DNA from: Membranipora membranacea
Taxonomy: Eukaryota > Bryozoa > Gymnolaemata > Cheilostomatida > Membraniporidae
Length of the DNA stretch: 60,000 nucleotides
NCBI GenBank assembly: GCA_914767715.1
Contig: OU612071.1
Location: 17,544,948 to 17,604,947 of the forward strand
Direction: 5' to 3'
Shown: one piece after another, positions 1 to 30,657 of the stretch
Layout of the letters: every line of letters begins with the position of its first letter
Position numbering within the stretch: position 1 is the stretch's first letter
Program-made: the position numbers and the translations under genes
The notes under the pieces: model-generated
The model's input: the letters and a program-made list of their open reading frames with translations, nothing else
Told to the model about the DNA's origin: nothing
Databases searched by the model: none

Positions 1-736
1 ATGATTTGATAACGTAATGCCAATAATTTGTATTTCCCGCCATCAGAGCGCTACGACAAGGGTTGAATTCAAAATGAGGGCTCAATGCTCCAGATGAGAA
101 AAGTGTGATAACTGGACATAATTCAATGATAATATAATGGTGTCCAAGACACTATTTTGAATATTTGTTTAATAAACTCATAATGGAGTCTTTATTTCTT
201 TATATAAGCCTTAATTAGTCCTGTAAAATTAGCTTAAGTGTTAAGAGGTTCTATAAAAAAATATTGATGGGACATAGACCTCTAGCACCTAGGAGATGCA
301 TATATAATTAATTTTATCATAATATATAATTAAATTGATGTATAAGTATATAATATTTTATTATGGTGATTTTGTTGCCCTCTCTCTTCATCTAGGCCGG
401 CAAGAAAATAATTACTAAATTGATTCTGGCATCTAACCTTCCTACCAGCCAATATTCCCAGTCTGTTTATCCGCATCCCTATTCAATTATCTGAAGTTTA
501 ATTTATCCCATTGTTCTCTCTAATCACATCTGATAACTGTATTGCTTGCATTTGCTTAACATTTCAGTGTTTATCAAAAAGCTGGCAAGCATAGTAGCCC
601 TAGATCAAGCATGATCCAATTTGCCTGCATTAAGGGTTTGAGCCGTCGCCGGGAATTACCGGACTGCAGGCAAATTAGATCAAACTTGCTCTAAGTAGCC
701 CCCCCTCGCTCCATGTAATGTGTTGATGTTGTCTTT
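1..736. other. 3' flank of the membrane-protein gene, no further gene seen
   Basis: No coding exon is visible here. It should include the 3' UTR of the minus-strand gene that stops at 737. An AATAAA on the minus strand is present near 190-200, too far from the stop to assign firmly. The only structured element is the 93-bp inverted-repeat element at 601-693, which would lie in the 3' UTR if transcription runs that far. Confidence 0.5.
601..693. mobile_element. Short non-autonomous DNA transposon (MITE) with 8-bp target duplication
   Basis: The element starts TAGATCAAGCATGATC and ends with the inverted partner GATCAAACTTGCTCTA. The 29-bp terminal inverted repeats match at 25 positions. The same 8-mer, AGTAGCCC, flanks it at 593-600 and 694-701, which is the footprint expected of insertion with an 8-bp target duplication. 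That length is typical of hAT-superfamily elements. No coding capacity. Related ends with the shared core TTGCCTGCA occur near 2318-2392, 7595-7705 and 17240-17335. Confidence 0.75.
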
Positions 737-3700
737 CTAGTACGCTCCTGAAACTTGAGAGAGCATGCCCTGAATGGCCATCTTCATCTTCAACTCATCC
801 AGTTGATTGCAGAATGTTTTCACTTTTTCGTTTAGTCCGAGGATTCTGAGTTTTTCCTTTCTCTGCTTCTCGGCCCGCACTTTCAGGATTTCGTCGTTCT
901 CAATCTTAGACCGAGATCTTACCCTGCGCGGTTTACCTACTAAGGACTTCCCTGTGCTTGGGGCTCCATCCTACAAGATGTCATAATAATATAAGAAGAA
1001 TTAAGATAAGTTAAGAGTTATCTACCTTTCTTCACATGTGAGATAACTCCTAATATAGTATTATATGGTTATGACATTCATGATTCGGGGAGAGTGGGAC
1101 ACTCTCCCTCCCTCCCTGCTTGATTAGAGTGTGACACTCAAAAATGTCACTTTTCTAGCTCCTTGGGTGATAATGAGAGAAAAACAGGATACGAAGCAAA
1201 CCCCTTCATTTGATGCCCAGCATTGTTTCCATCGGTATTTTACATCTATATGGTGTTTTCCAAAAGCTGAATTCATCAATCTAAATTAGTATAATTACTG
1301 CGGTTATCTTTACCATAGGTAGTTAAGGGGTGGAGCTGACATAGTAAGTTGTAGCAAATCTAAATCATTTTACCACGTGAAGCTAAAAGTAGTAAGACTT
1401 TTCGTTGTGATGTCGTACTACCCTAGAGGATTTTGAATAGAAAAAAGTTTGCATGTTCGCTCAGACTCAAAATTTATGACCAGCTAAAATTGACTCATAA
1501 CCATTACATGATATAACCTCCCTCCTTAGCTCGGATAAGGCAGCGACACATAGGTCCTTTGAATTTCTCAAAACATTATACACTGATCAAAGCCAGTTCT
1601 CTCACCTCTCATCCGACATTGGTGCTACCTAACATTGAATCCCTAAAACTAGTTAAAAGCTCAACAAAACTGCTATCATTAACTCCTCTAGGGCTAGTCC
1701 TATCAGAAAAGTGGATATATTACCCCAGTAAACCAAATATTGTGAGTTCATAGGGCAAATAAAAAAAATAAAAAATAAAAATTGTGGAAAACAGAATTTA
1801 GTTTTTCTTAAATATTTTAGCAAGGGTCATAGTGGATCATAGTGGTCAGAAGGAGGCAATAATCACTATGATCCACTATGATTCCAATTTTCAGATTTTG
1901 CAGCAGTTTTACTGCAATCAAGTTCACAGGCTGTTTCATTTCATATGCCCAAATGACTTTTCAGCCTGAGATCTTAAAAACCATACCACACATGGCCTTG
2001 TAGGACTGTCACTTGAGTTGTGCTCTTATTGTCGTTACCTGTCTGGGAGGTCTCGGTTCTGGGCTCTTTACTTTATTAAAGTCTGTAGTGAGGAATGAAG
2101 GTGTCTGGGTCACTCTGGCTGTGACCGGCGTCTCGTCTATGGCTGGCATCGTCACACTTCGCTCCATACCTTCACCATGAGGGAACAGCATGTGAGCTAT
2201 GCTTGTGTCCTTGAAATATTAAAAAAAGATGATACACATTATCAGGACATAGCTATGTTGATCATAGTTAATAAATCCTGAGAGAAGTTACATCAGAAAT
2301 TTTACCAGACATTTGTACCAGTCTGCCTGCATTCAAAATTGCTCCCTGATACTTGTCAGTGGTGGGGATCAATTCCAAATGTAGGCAGGCTGGATAAAAC
2401 TTGCGTGTTACAATACTATAATCAAGGCAACATAGTCTAGTTTATTATTCATTGAGTTTGGAGGTTAATCGTTGCTGCTCACATCAGGCGTAACTTCAAT
2501 ATCCAACGCTTTCTAAATTCTGCTACAGAAGTTTGTTCACCTCTCTCAATAAACTAAAACAAATCCCCTTCACAATTCTTTAACACATGCAAAACATTCA
2601 CAACATTCTGGTTCGCCAGCAAATCTCCCCTAAAACTCCTATCTCAACGAATCTACCTGATCTCTTGAATGTTATTTGCTACGGTATGCAATGGTTACAT
2701 TTCATTGACTAATGGTCATCAGTGCATAAGATGGAGGTGGGGAGATGGTAGATGATGATGGACGCGTCTACCCAACCAAACTATATCAGTTTAAGGTCTC
2801 CAGCTAATTAAATTGATAGATGTAATAACATAAGGATATCCTCTCGAAATGCTTACAGATTCAGACCAAAACGTTGCCGAACAAACAAACGACAGTGTAA
2901 CTTTTTCAACTATTTTATGACTTTTTATAACAACAGCTTTATGTATAAGACCTAAACTGAGAGCTTTCACCAGCGCTCGATTTTTATCATCACTGTCATG
3001 ATAGTGTATGTTTCATAAATACAATACAATACAATGGAATTATATTTTGTACCTGATGGTAATTTATCAGGCTCGTATCGCTGCCTGCTGTATAAGGGAG
3101 CAAATCAATTGTCTCTAGGCTTTCAAAATCCTTAGTGAGCCTGTCGATATCGGAGCAGGAGTTTGTTACACCGGCAGACTTATCCTCTAAAGCAGGTAAC
3201 GTTATGTGCTGGGACCGCTGTCTACACGGTGAGCGAGTACTGCCGTATTGTGTCGATGTTAGATGTGGCCGTCGTCTGGTCTGTTTACTTGACCCTCGCC
3301 CGTTTTGAGGGATAGCTTTTTTCCTGGCCGATGATCCAGTGGTTATGTACCTACAAAAAAAATTTGTTTTATGAAAGTTTAGCTTTGAATTGTTACATGT
3401 TTTTTTTGGACATCGACTGCGGCAGAATTCACGTGCCATTTTTTTTCTTTTCTGGGCATGAAGGATTTACTGGTCAGTGCTTATATTACGTCTAAGCATT
3501 GAAATCCATATCTGGGATTCCATAATTAGCTTTCTTTTGCCAAACAAAGGGCTTGCAAAGATAGCCAGTCCCTAGCAGCCTTTCTAGAAATACCAAAAAT
3601 CATTAACGCTATACGCATTTTCTTACCGTTTGCAGTTTTGTAAACAAGACAATTTCCCAGGCTACATTCTGCATGCCAGTAGGGACAGCCAATAAGATCA

Positions 3701-6700
3701 TTGTCAGATCAGCCCCTGTGTTGAGTGTTTTAATTGGATAGGGTTATGCTGATATGTCTATTCTATGAGAAGAGTTTAATTCTGTGCGTTTAGGTTATGA
3801 AATATCTAATCCATGCCAAAATATCTCATGTCCAATTTAATAATTTAGTCATTGCCTTACCAATTGCACTAGTTCATTACTTTCAATGTCTTGCTTCAAA
3901 TCTGTCTGGTAAATGCCATAATCTGAATAACATCATACGTTTTTAGCTAGCTTTATGGACAAAAACACATACTATCTTACAGCGCTGTTCTTAATAGAAG
4001 GCCATACTAGATCTCATTACCATGGTGGAACTGAAAAAACTCAAAATTTACCAGTATTTTGCAGGAAGCTTAAGTTACATGATTTGCTAATAACCGAAAG
4101 TTACTGCCAACTGATCGATTTTTATCAGGAAATAAGTGTTCTCAAACTTACTTGATATATGCCGGGTCATTATCAGATGCACATGTGAATATTTTCTTGA
4201 GAAAGTTCTTTAGTTCCTGTTTCTCATACTCAAGTGTAGTAATGTTGAATATATGCTCTCTCTGGCAGGCTGCCAAAGCTCTCACAAGAGCGGCATCGTG
4301 TAATGTGTTCAGATGACTCATATCCCCAATATAATTCCTATGTTTGCTGACTTAGTTTTTTTGAATGTCAGATATTCTTGAACTTTCTAAGCAAACCTTC
4401 GACTGGTTCCCCAGAGCTTTGTTATAAAACTCTAGAAACTTCTTGTTTTCTTACGGTGTGCCGAAGTTGGTAAATGTTTAAACAACGATTTGCTGTTTTG
4501 CTGCCGTTCCAATGTTGAGCTACTTGATGTTGTCAGGACATTATGTAGTGTATATTCTTTTTACAAAATCTCAAAACTTAAACTGGTATGATTAATGCTG
4601 TATTTTTACCAAGTGACAAATATTGCTCAGATAACATCAGAAGCTAGTCAGTCGCTTTGCATTAAGAAACTATGGTCTTTGTTCAAAGTATTAAAAAGTG
4701 AAAAACAAGCTTTGCAAAGTCTAATACCCATATTACTGTCGTTAGCCTTGCCATTTCTTTGTGTTTTTCTGCGTTGAAGTGATAGGATAACGTCAGAATT
4801 AAAAAGGGTTTTCTGTCTCAGTAGAGGCTCAGACATAGCTTGGGTGCATATGCTCTTATGGTTGGGGACGGTGGCTACAACGAAGGCTTGGAAACTCAGG
4901 CTAGCTCAACCATGTTAGCAGAAACTGTTCAATTTCAAGGTTATTTAGGTGATTATGTTAAGAAATAAATTAATTTCGACATACCATGTTCACAAATAGA
5001 ATTTAAAACAACATGTACCCTATCAATCAAGAGTTTTAATTTAGTTGTTTATTCCTCGGAAAATTTTGTGGACATGATTAACGGTGTTTTCAATTTTGGC
5101 AGATCCCAACACAATCTCAAACACATCAATGTTGGTCCAGTAAGGCAGAACTCCAACATACTAGGCTGCCATTATATATTAAGAGTTATCTCCACTTTGA
5201 ATTATGAAAGGTATCCCTAGTCTAATTGCATAGCAGCTATAAGAGCAAGTCAGGGACATAACATCATCTAAAACTCATTTGAAATTGAGTGTTAGAGGAT
5301 GAAATACACTACCTTGCAGTTGCAGCCAAACTTGGGTATACCATAGCTTTTGTAACAAGTACTCTGCGGTATTTAGGGATTAGATGAGTCTGGGCTCTGC
5401 AAGCTAAGCAATATTGTGTATAATATGAAGCATAAATTTTCAAACTCATTTTTCATCACAACACCCAGAGCAAACCCTCACTCCCATAAGACCAGCTTTC
5501 ATTAACTGAAAACATCTTGTACGGAATACTGGCGGTTTTCTTGAACATATCATTATCGCTTGTTAAATAATCTGAATTTCTTCTGAGAATTGAAGACTCA
5601 GAACAGTTTGAGTATTCGATATAGGTGTTAGATGACAACCAGACGAACTATTGTTAATATTTATTTATTCCAGTATATTTATTAATTTAATATTTGTCAA
5701 CTTGTATTGCATACAGACAAAAAAAAAGAAAATTTGATACTATAGTAAAATGAAGCACATGTAAATTGAAGAATTAATCTTGCTTTGAAATAATTTTGTT
5801 AAACTATACAGCTCGGTACATTTCTGTTGTTATGATTATTCTAGAAGGTGTAGGCAGGTGTTCCCACCATCATCCACGTTAATCTGTTGTAATATCTGTC
5901 AATAGTAAATACATAGATGCTTGTATAGATGTTGTATAGTAATGTGGCACAAAGCAGGCCATCAAAATATGACTGTCAAGTCGGTTCTTTACTTGAACTC
6001 TTTCAAAGTATTTTTTCATTGTTCGCCTATAAACTGCTCTGACAACCGATGGAATGGAATGGCAGTAGGAAACCCAAAATGTAGTTAAGGCTCCATTTTC
6101 TGATAAGATGCATGATGATGTCACTAACTAGTCACCTCATAGTGTAAATAATGTATCACCGACACTTGCATTTTATTCCTCACTTGCAACTACTTTCTTA
6201 CTCATAATGATTTTATATCAACACTTACCTTTTAAACAGTCTAGACTGTGACATGCAGTATCTGATTACAAAAGCTAGTATCGCGATACCGACTAGCATC
6301 CTTATAATAAAACTAAACAAAGTGTCGCTCTTCTGCCATCGGAACCACGTCTTAGCAAATATACAGCCTGTGTACGCAAATCTCCTGCAAGAATCAAGAA
6401 GAAAATTTTTATTGTCTATATTGGGTACAATTTATTGAGTAAAAGTTTAATAAACATCAGCCTCATCATGCAGTGCCAAACCAAGGATAGTAAAATTCAA
6501 ATTAGGATACCTCCCTCCCCATGTGCTATCAATGAATTGGCTCTGCTCAACAGTTTAACCAATGTGGTAATCATTTCCACATTATAATGATTGTAACAGG
6601 GACTTTTTTCTGACATAGAATGTAGCACAGCCTGCCCACACTGATTTCGAGATTACACTATTAGTATGTGTATCTCTGATCGATAGAGCTTCTGTCGCAA

Positions 6701-8107
6701 ATATTGAGCACCTACATTTGGCTAAAAAAGAGGATAACTTTAATTTTATCAAACAGACATGATCGAAACAGGTTTTCCTAGCTCTGCATTATTAGTTCTC
6801 TCTTCTGAGCTTAGGCTAGCAACACACAGTTTCGATGTCACTTTTCTTGTCAAGAACATGTGTTAAATGCTCTTCTAAAACTGTTAGAAGGTGATATCAG
6901 ATTTTCTGAATATAAATTAGAATATTTTAACAAAGTATGAGAATATGATAAGTGTATATCCAAAAGTTTGGGTAATCATCCATACGTCTCCTAAATACTG
7001 AATTTCAGCTGCACTCAAGCTAAGTGAATTAATTCACTCTCTATCGATCAGAGATATACATGCAATAGTATATCACGTGATCAGTGTGCAGCCTGCCCTA
7101 ATTGTATTTGGAATGGTAATCACGGCGATTGCTAAAGGAGTGATCATTAAAGGCCTGATCCCCTTCCCTAAGACTATAAAGGGTTGGCTGTGGTATGTGT
7201 GCAAAGACCTCTCTACTTGTTACTCAGGCGATTGCACTTACTTGGCTGCTCCGATAAGAGGACCACTCTGATCAGTCATAGCAGCATAAGCGTCCTCAAA
7301 CACTCCGGTTGTCCCCTCACCGATGGTGTTCCTATGTTTCTAAAATCATTTCAGAGATGGTTAATTTCTAAAGTTGAGAAAAATTCAAATTGTTAGACCT
7401 TCACTTCTGTAGAAAAGGAGGATGCACTAAACTGCATATTAGGTGAATATATGCAATACTTTTTGAGGGACAAAACTTGAACATGCAGTACATTTAACCT
7501 AGCCAATGCGTTGGCTTGTGTTGGGTCGGGGAGACCATTCAATCAACCAATCAGAGCCAAAACATCGGCCATCTATAACCTTTGGTTAAGTTTTTAGACC
7601 AGGTTTGCTCTAGTTTGTCCACATTTTGACTTGCTCCCATTCTGCTCGTGAGCTGGGAGCTCGAGGAGGGGCAACTCCAAACGCAGGCAAGTTGATCTAG
7701 ACAACTGCTACACTTAACACATGCAATAACCATTTCAGGTTGTTTATCTTTGCATTGAACCTTTGGATTAATCCAAATGTTCCTGAGTTCTCAAACTGAA
7801 AAGTTACCCCATCCGAATTGGATAAAGTTAGCTTCTTGAGAAAAAGTTAATGGGTCAATTGGGCCATTTTGTGGTGCTGTCGCTACGGTGCAAAGAGTCT
7901 CGTAGCACAGAGTCGATCTGCAAGCAGTCTTCTAGTACTTACCATCTCATCAGTGTCAAGGTCATCATCAGCAGTGACATCCCTCAATATTACAGGTCCT
8001 GCTATATCAGCAAAACAGGAAGTCGTCGCGCCTCGAGTTGATTGTCGAGTTCTCTTTGAGCTAGACCTGCTCGTTCGCCTTCGGTTTGGGGTGCATCTCC
8101 GAGACAT
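737..8107 (-). CDS. Unrecognised single-pass membrane protein, 435 aa, seven coding exons
   Basis: Exons, in transcription order, are 8107-7943, 7339-7242, 6384-6229, 4337-4152, 3350-3053, 2209-2039 and 970-737. All introns are GT-AG and the phases join without a break to a TAG stop at 737-739. I do not recognise the family. Residues 1-30 are very rich in Arg and Ser (starts MSRRCTPNRRR). A hydrophobic stretch at about 110-128 (FSFIIRMLVGIAILAFVI) looks like one transmembrane helix; no signal peptide precedes it. Residues 141-200 are helical and charged, 200-358 look disordered and Thr/Ser/Pro-rich, and about 375-430 is a Lys/Glu-rich, probable coiled coil. The basic N-terminus before one membrane segment would suit an inner nuclear membrane or ER protein, but that is inference. 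An in-frame ATG three codons upstream (8116) is an alternative start; the 8107 ATG has an A at -3. The fourth exon has its own in-frame ATG (4321), so a shorter product is possible. Confidence 0.7.
2318..2392. repeat. Inverted-repeat element, same family core as the 601-693 MITE
   Basis: Two arms of about 24 bp face each other: CCAGTCTGCCTGCATTCA on the left and the complement of CCAGCCTGCCTACATTTG on the right, with about 27 bp between. The core resembles the terminal repeat of the MITE at 601-693. It lies in an intron of the membrane-protein gene. No clear target duplication. Confidence 0.5.
3615..3783 (+). repeat. Dispersed direct repeat, copy 1 (partner at 29859-30026)
   Basis: About 165 bp here is clearly similar, in the same orientation, to 29859-30026. 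Shared stretches include GTTTGCAGTTTTGTAAACAA, AGTAGGGACA, CAGTGTTTTAATTGGAT-like and ATGAGAAGA. Copy 1 is in an intron of the membrane-protein gene. It is probably a mobile-element fragment of unknown class; no ends or coding potential are seen. Confidence 0.6.
7595..7705. repeat. Degenerate inverted-repeat element related to the 601-693 MITE
   Basis: The right end reads ACGCAGGCAAGTTGATCTAG, which matches the inner and outer parts of the MITE terminal repeat; the left end (TTTGCTCTAGTTTGTCC) is a weaker match in the opposite orientation. It is in an intron of the membrane-protein gene. Boundaries are approximate. Confidence 0.35.
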
Positions 8108-8116
8108 TCTGTACAT

Positions 8117-10625
8117 AAATCAGATTGAAGAATGTGTTGAAAAAAGTTCATAAGCGGAACGCACAAGATTTAGCAACACTATATAGGGAACATTTATGTG
8201 GGTTAGAAAAGTGGAGCTTTTGCCGTCTTTTGTACATTTGGTAGATCATGTGTCCTGTTTTATCTTGCACACATTGGGCTTTATGGGGCAGGCCACATAT
8301 TTTGCTGTGCAATGTAACTGTAGAAATGTGTGGGTGATTTTCACTAATTGTGTAACAAAGAACAACTTTTATATGTATATACCATATTGAATACCTCCTA
8401 GATATGCCTGACTCCTAACACAAATTAGTCTGACACTTGACCATTTGCAAGAATAACCTCTTACTCAAGGAGGAGATATTAGCTAGTTTCTGATTACTGA
8501 TTGATAGCTAGCATTGATATTCTCTGCCAAGGTGTAAGGTTGAGTAAATCTTAGTCAGTCCTAAGTTTCCTCATTTTGGGCGTGTCGAAAACTTTTCATC
8601 CTGTGAGTGCTTCACTCCTCTGGGGTATATCGAATCAAAGAGCTCTTATGCTTGGAGCTTGCAGGCTTAAGCTTAACGTGAGCTTTAATTGTTTTATCTA
8701 ACCATACTCACTTTAAGGTGGTTAAGTTTTTCTTTTTTTGTTGATGTATTTTCTTAGGTTTTTTCAATTTTTTTCTCCTCCCAGACCAACTGCTTGTGTG
8801 GAAGGTTATTCAGAATCTGACACAATCAGTTGCAGGACAGTCCACAAGGATTGATGACGTCACAAATTGACATGGCTTGTTGGAATATTAAACTGGTAAT
8901 GGCTTCATTGACAATAGATTAGGTTGAATATCCAACTTTATTTAATTAAGTGATAGCCTGGGTTTCCAGGCTGTACTTCTTCATGATTTAATCTCGTCAT
9001 ATAAAGTGTGATGACTAAGAGAACCCGGCTCGACAGATCTTAGCTTAGCAGGCATTCAGGACACAAGTCAATTGGGAGCCGTGTCCAAAAACTTTGATAA
9101 CTGAGAACCCAAGGCTAACTGGAATCAGAAAGGAAAACAAATACAACCATAGTTTCTGCCGACTGTACTCAATATCCTTATACAGTTAGAACAAAAGAAA
9201 TTGAGTAACAAACAATTGTAAGCAGTTTTAAAATGTAAAATCCAATGGTCCCAGACTCATGGTATCCTAGTATCCGAGTTTAGGGGTGACTTATTTTTAG
9301 CTCGCATCCATTTCCACGAGTGAGGGCTGGAGTTGATTTTAGGACCAATATCACCCTAATTCTAAGGGCTGTTTTTTTAGGAAGGCATCAAGTTATGGGA
9401 CTCAAGATACAACTGTCCAATCAATCTAATTCAGGTACCCTAGCTAGCGCTTATAGTTGACTATTTAGGAGGGAAAAAAGGAAGATACTCTCTTGTTTCT
9501 TATGATAACACAAACTTGGCAATTCTTGAGCACAAGTGAACATGGAAGTTTTAATTTTGTCTATCTTGGCTTTTATTAATTGGATATAGTGCTTCAGAAG
9601 CTTGAGATTACATGTTTTCTTTGAGCGGACTGGAATTATAATAACAATGCTATACAGCACACAGCAGCATGTGTAAAAATATCAGTGATGCCAATGTTCA
9701 AAATAGTAGTCAAGTAGTAATAATCGAAAACTGATAAACAGCTCTGTCTAAAATAATATGAATGAGAGCTGCTGCAAAATTTTAAGAACATCATTTGACG
9801 TCGTATAAGATTGTTAGGTAGAAAACAAAATAAAAACAATTTAATAAATATAAGAGTTGATAAAATTTGAATGGAAGCTGCTGCATAACTTGAGCACATT
9901 TTAGGCAGCATAGAAGAAGTGAACTAGATCTGATGGACAGACCCAAAATATGAACACAGAATAGTTTTCACCGACATATTGTTAATATAGAAATACCAGG
10001 TAAAGGCAGAGTGTAATATAAATGGGCACCCAGGACTGCGAAGATAAATTTGAGCGAGCCCACAGTTGAGTTAAGTCAGTTGCATTACTGCCGAATTAAA
10101 ATAATTGTTGCAATCAAGAGTCCTACACATTGACACCTGCGTAGCATGTAAACATCGTAACCTCATTACAATAATTGTATCACACTGTTGAACTTAGAGC
10201 TACCGAAATACATTATAGGATTGGTGAGCTGCCCTCACATGTACCAAAACAACTTATTTACAAATTTTCATCTTTAAATAATATACTCTATTTCTCCTCA
10301 TTGCTAAGAGCAGTATATAACCCTTCCTCCTCCAGTATTCACCTAGGTTTTCAAGCTTGAAGTTTTTTAATTTAGCTGGTTTTCAGTGTAAAACATTGCA
10401 AACTTGAACTGAGCAGTTGTGTCTTGAGAAGTGACTTGTCTCTTACTCAAGTCTTACTTGAGTTGTAGTCGAGTCAAGTATCGGTGACTTTCGACTTAAG
10501 AGGTGAAATCTACAATTGCGCATATATATTAGTGTTCGGGTTAGAGGAGGGGATGGGGAGGGTTTAAAACCCGGCCCGACTTGTTGTTTCCAGTCTCGGA
10601 CATTCTGTATTGTAGAAGTGACCAA
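8117..10625. other. Intergenic region between the membrane-protein gene and the kinase gene
   Basis: Both flanking genes are on the minus strand, so this stretch should hold the 5' UTR and promoter of the first and the 3' UTR of the kinase gene. I see no exon, tRNA or strong repeat. A consensus CRE/ATF palindrome TGACGTCA is present at 8855-8862, about 750 bp upstream of the first gene's start; one 8-mer by itself is weak evidence for regulation. An ATTAAA on the minus strand near 10367 is a possible kinase poly(A) signal. Confidence 0.4.
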
Positions 10626-28233
<17,608 letters not shown>

Positions 28234-29858
28234 GCCTGTCAAAAGAAATAGATGAGTGTAAGTTGGTTAATTCAAACTTTATAATTCAAAACTCCTGTTA
28301 ATTCAGACAAGGAAAATTGGTCTCTTCATCCAGATCTCAATGCATTCTAATGTCACCAAATTCAGACTCTGCTAAATTAGAACAAATTTTCGTGGTCCCC
28401 AAAGGTTTGAATTAAGTGAATATGTAAATATCCGCACAAGAAAAAGGACGCCTTTTTTGATGGAATCGAATTAGTGAATTTCATAGATAGCTTTTATTAT
28501 CTAGCCCTCTTTACTTGCTATAAAGCAACAACAACTAGTGTTAGCTAAGATTATGTCACCTCAAAATTAGCTGAACTAAACTCTAGCTACTATCTACCCT
28601 CTAAGGTAGCTCATCTTATAAAAACAATATGTATGTGGGGTGAAATGTTAGGCAGGCTTAGGGAAAAACCAGAAATGACCAGCTAGGCCTAAAGGCCTAC
28701 ATTGATGTAACCGAGGCATTTGACCAAAACACAGGCGACTGGGGTAGATTAGCACTCTTGGCAGCATTTTGCCAGATTGCCCTGAGTCTAAACAAACTTT
28801 ATATAGGTTCAACCCGGATGACCTCACGAGTACAACTTTAATTAGGACTAAATCATTCAGTTGCCTAATACAACGTTCCACCTTTGCACAGCCAAGTGCC
28901 TCCATACCAACTCTTCTCTGCGGGCCTAGACCTACACTTAATGTTGTTGCATGAAGTGGAGTGACCCTAAACAGCAGAAGATTAGGCCGTAAGCTTTTGA
29001 CATTCAAATTAAAATGCACCAGCTAGTTATAGTAGGGTGGACATGTGAAGCGTGGGCCCAGAAAAATGGCAACTTCAGGCCGAGTCCAGTGGTCGAGATT
29101 CCCAGTCAGTGGACACGAGACTGAGTGGTCTTTGATAGGTTGATGTGGTTGAGGCATATGCCTCACTGTGCCTGCTAGTGGTAACTGTACTTTGATGCCT
29201 AATGTCCTGTTCCAACCACTCTTAGTCTCCTGATTCTTGGTGAGACTTATACTTGTAAAACAAAGGAGGAGAAACATATCACAGGGAGGGTTCAACCATA
29301 GGCATCAGATGCCTATGTATGTGTTCAGTACCATACTCTCATGGCCTATCCTGTCTTGACAAGCTTGTCACAACAGGCTACCCATGATGATGACCATATA
29401 TACATTAGACTATGCGCTTACTACATACAATTAACAATACATACATATATATATATCTAGGCCTATTATGATTATATAATATATTAGCTAGTAGATAGAT
29501 AGATAGCAAGAATAAATCAACAGGTTGTTGATGCAATGAATGAATTATCATTTTGTGAAGCAAATCATAATCTGATACTTACTCCTGTACTACAGTCCAG
29601 TAAATTGTGTGTGTGCTAGTCACAGTGTTTCGACTAAAGATGAATAACCTAGCTGCGACTGCTTATGCTCCTCAAATGACTCTCATTCACTCATGCACTC
29701 ATGCGAGCATTCACTAAAAATGCTCAACCTCTTAATTCTTTTACACCAATCAAAGTGGGGAGTAGTAGCAATTCCAACTGTTGTCATTTTAAAGGATTTG
29801 TCCCACTTTGTTGTGGCAGGGCACAACTCCAAGTTCATTGAGGAGGGAGAGGTTGAAG

Positions 29859-30026
29859 GCATTTTTCACTGTTTGCAGTTTTGTAAACAAGTCAATTTCT
29901 CAGGCTATATTTTTCATGCTAGTAGGGACAACCAATTAAAATAATGTCAGAGCGGTCCCTCTGTTCAGTGTTTTAATTGGATGATGTCATGATACTATTT
30001 CCATTCCATGAGAAGAATCTAATTCA
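29859..30026 (+). repeat. Dispersed direct repeat, copy 2 (partner at 3615-3783)
   Basis: Similar along about 165 bp to 3615-3783 in the same orientation, with shared blocks such as TGCAGTTTTGTAAACAAG, AGTAGGGACA and ATGAGAAGA. It is upstream of the kinase gene. Class unknown. Confidence 0.6.
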
Positions 30027-30597
30027 GGGCTATCAACCCCTTGGCCATCCAAAAGAGCATACCCGCTGGTATCACAAAGGTGCAATCCACCAACATCGCA
30101 AAATGATTGTGATAGCTACTTGCTGAGTGTCGAACCCGCAGGGGTCTTCACACAAACAACTCCTCTCACCGTCAGCAACTTTTGACCAGGGATGGATGTG
30201 GCTCACTGACAAACTATCATATACAACCATCAAAGCCTACATAATACTATTTCCACACTTGCCTTGAGTTTGCAAAGTCAGGCTGTAACCAAAATGTTTT
30301 TGTCTTTCGATTAGCATCAAACTCACACCTGCTGGCATACTGTGGTCGCTCAGACATTGTTGTCGTTTTTTTCTTTGACCTATTTCCATACGTATCTGCT
30401 GGTACATGGTTAGGTTCTGTTACAACGCTCTTACTAATCACTGAGCACTAACCATCAGTGCTAGTTCTCACCTCTAGATGTCATTAGTACTATAATATCA
30501 GAATCTAGGTTGCTACCAGGCCGAAGTACATAAAAATTCATCCCAAACTAGCAATTAGGTTTGCGTCTAGGATAGTGCTCGGATAATGTTCACATTG

Positions 30598-30657
30598 TCT
30601 AGGATCGTCCCAGATAGTCTCAGATCGTCCCAGATGATCCCAGATCATCCAAATGTC
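30598..30657 (+). repeat. Short tandem repeat, three units of about 20 bp
   Basis: Units read GTCTAGGATCGTCCCAGATA, GTCTCAGATCGTCCCAGATG and a diverged third ATCCCAGATCATCC. GTTCACATTG precedes the block at about 30588 and recurs at about 30791. No function is evident. Confidence 0.55.

Noticed and set aside
2996-3439. 147-codon ORF taken as a whole gene
   Set aside because: Only 3053-3350 is exon; the rest of the frame runs into introns on both sides.
4152-4321. Independent short gene starting at the ATG at 4321
   Set aside because: An acceptor at 4338 joins this exon in phase to the membrane-segment exon at 6229-6384, so one longer gene explains the data better.
8855-8862. CREB/ATF-controlled promoter
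   Set aside because: A single TGACGTCA 750 bp from the start codon is not enough to claim a regulatory site.
28648-29019. 123-codon minus-strand ORF upstream of the kinase
   Set aside because: Single open frame without splice partner or domain; composition not convincing.
30247-30441. Minus-strand ORF with a possible GC-type donor (AAGGCAAGT), considered as a 5' exon of the kinase or a separate gene
   Set aside because: No acceptor or partner exon in phase was found and the protein has no recognisable features.
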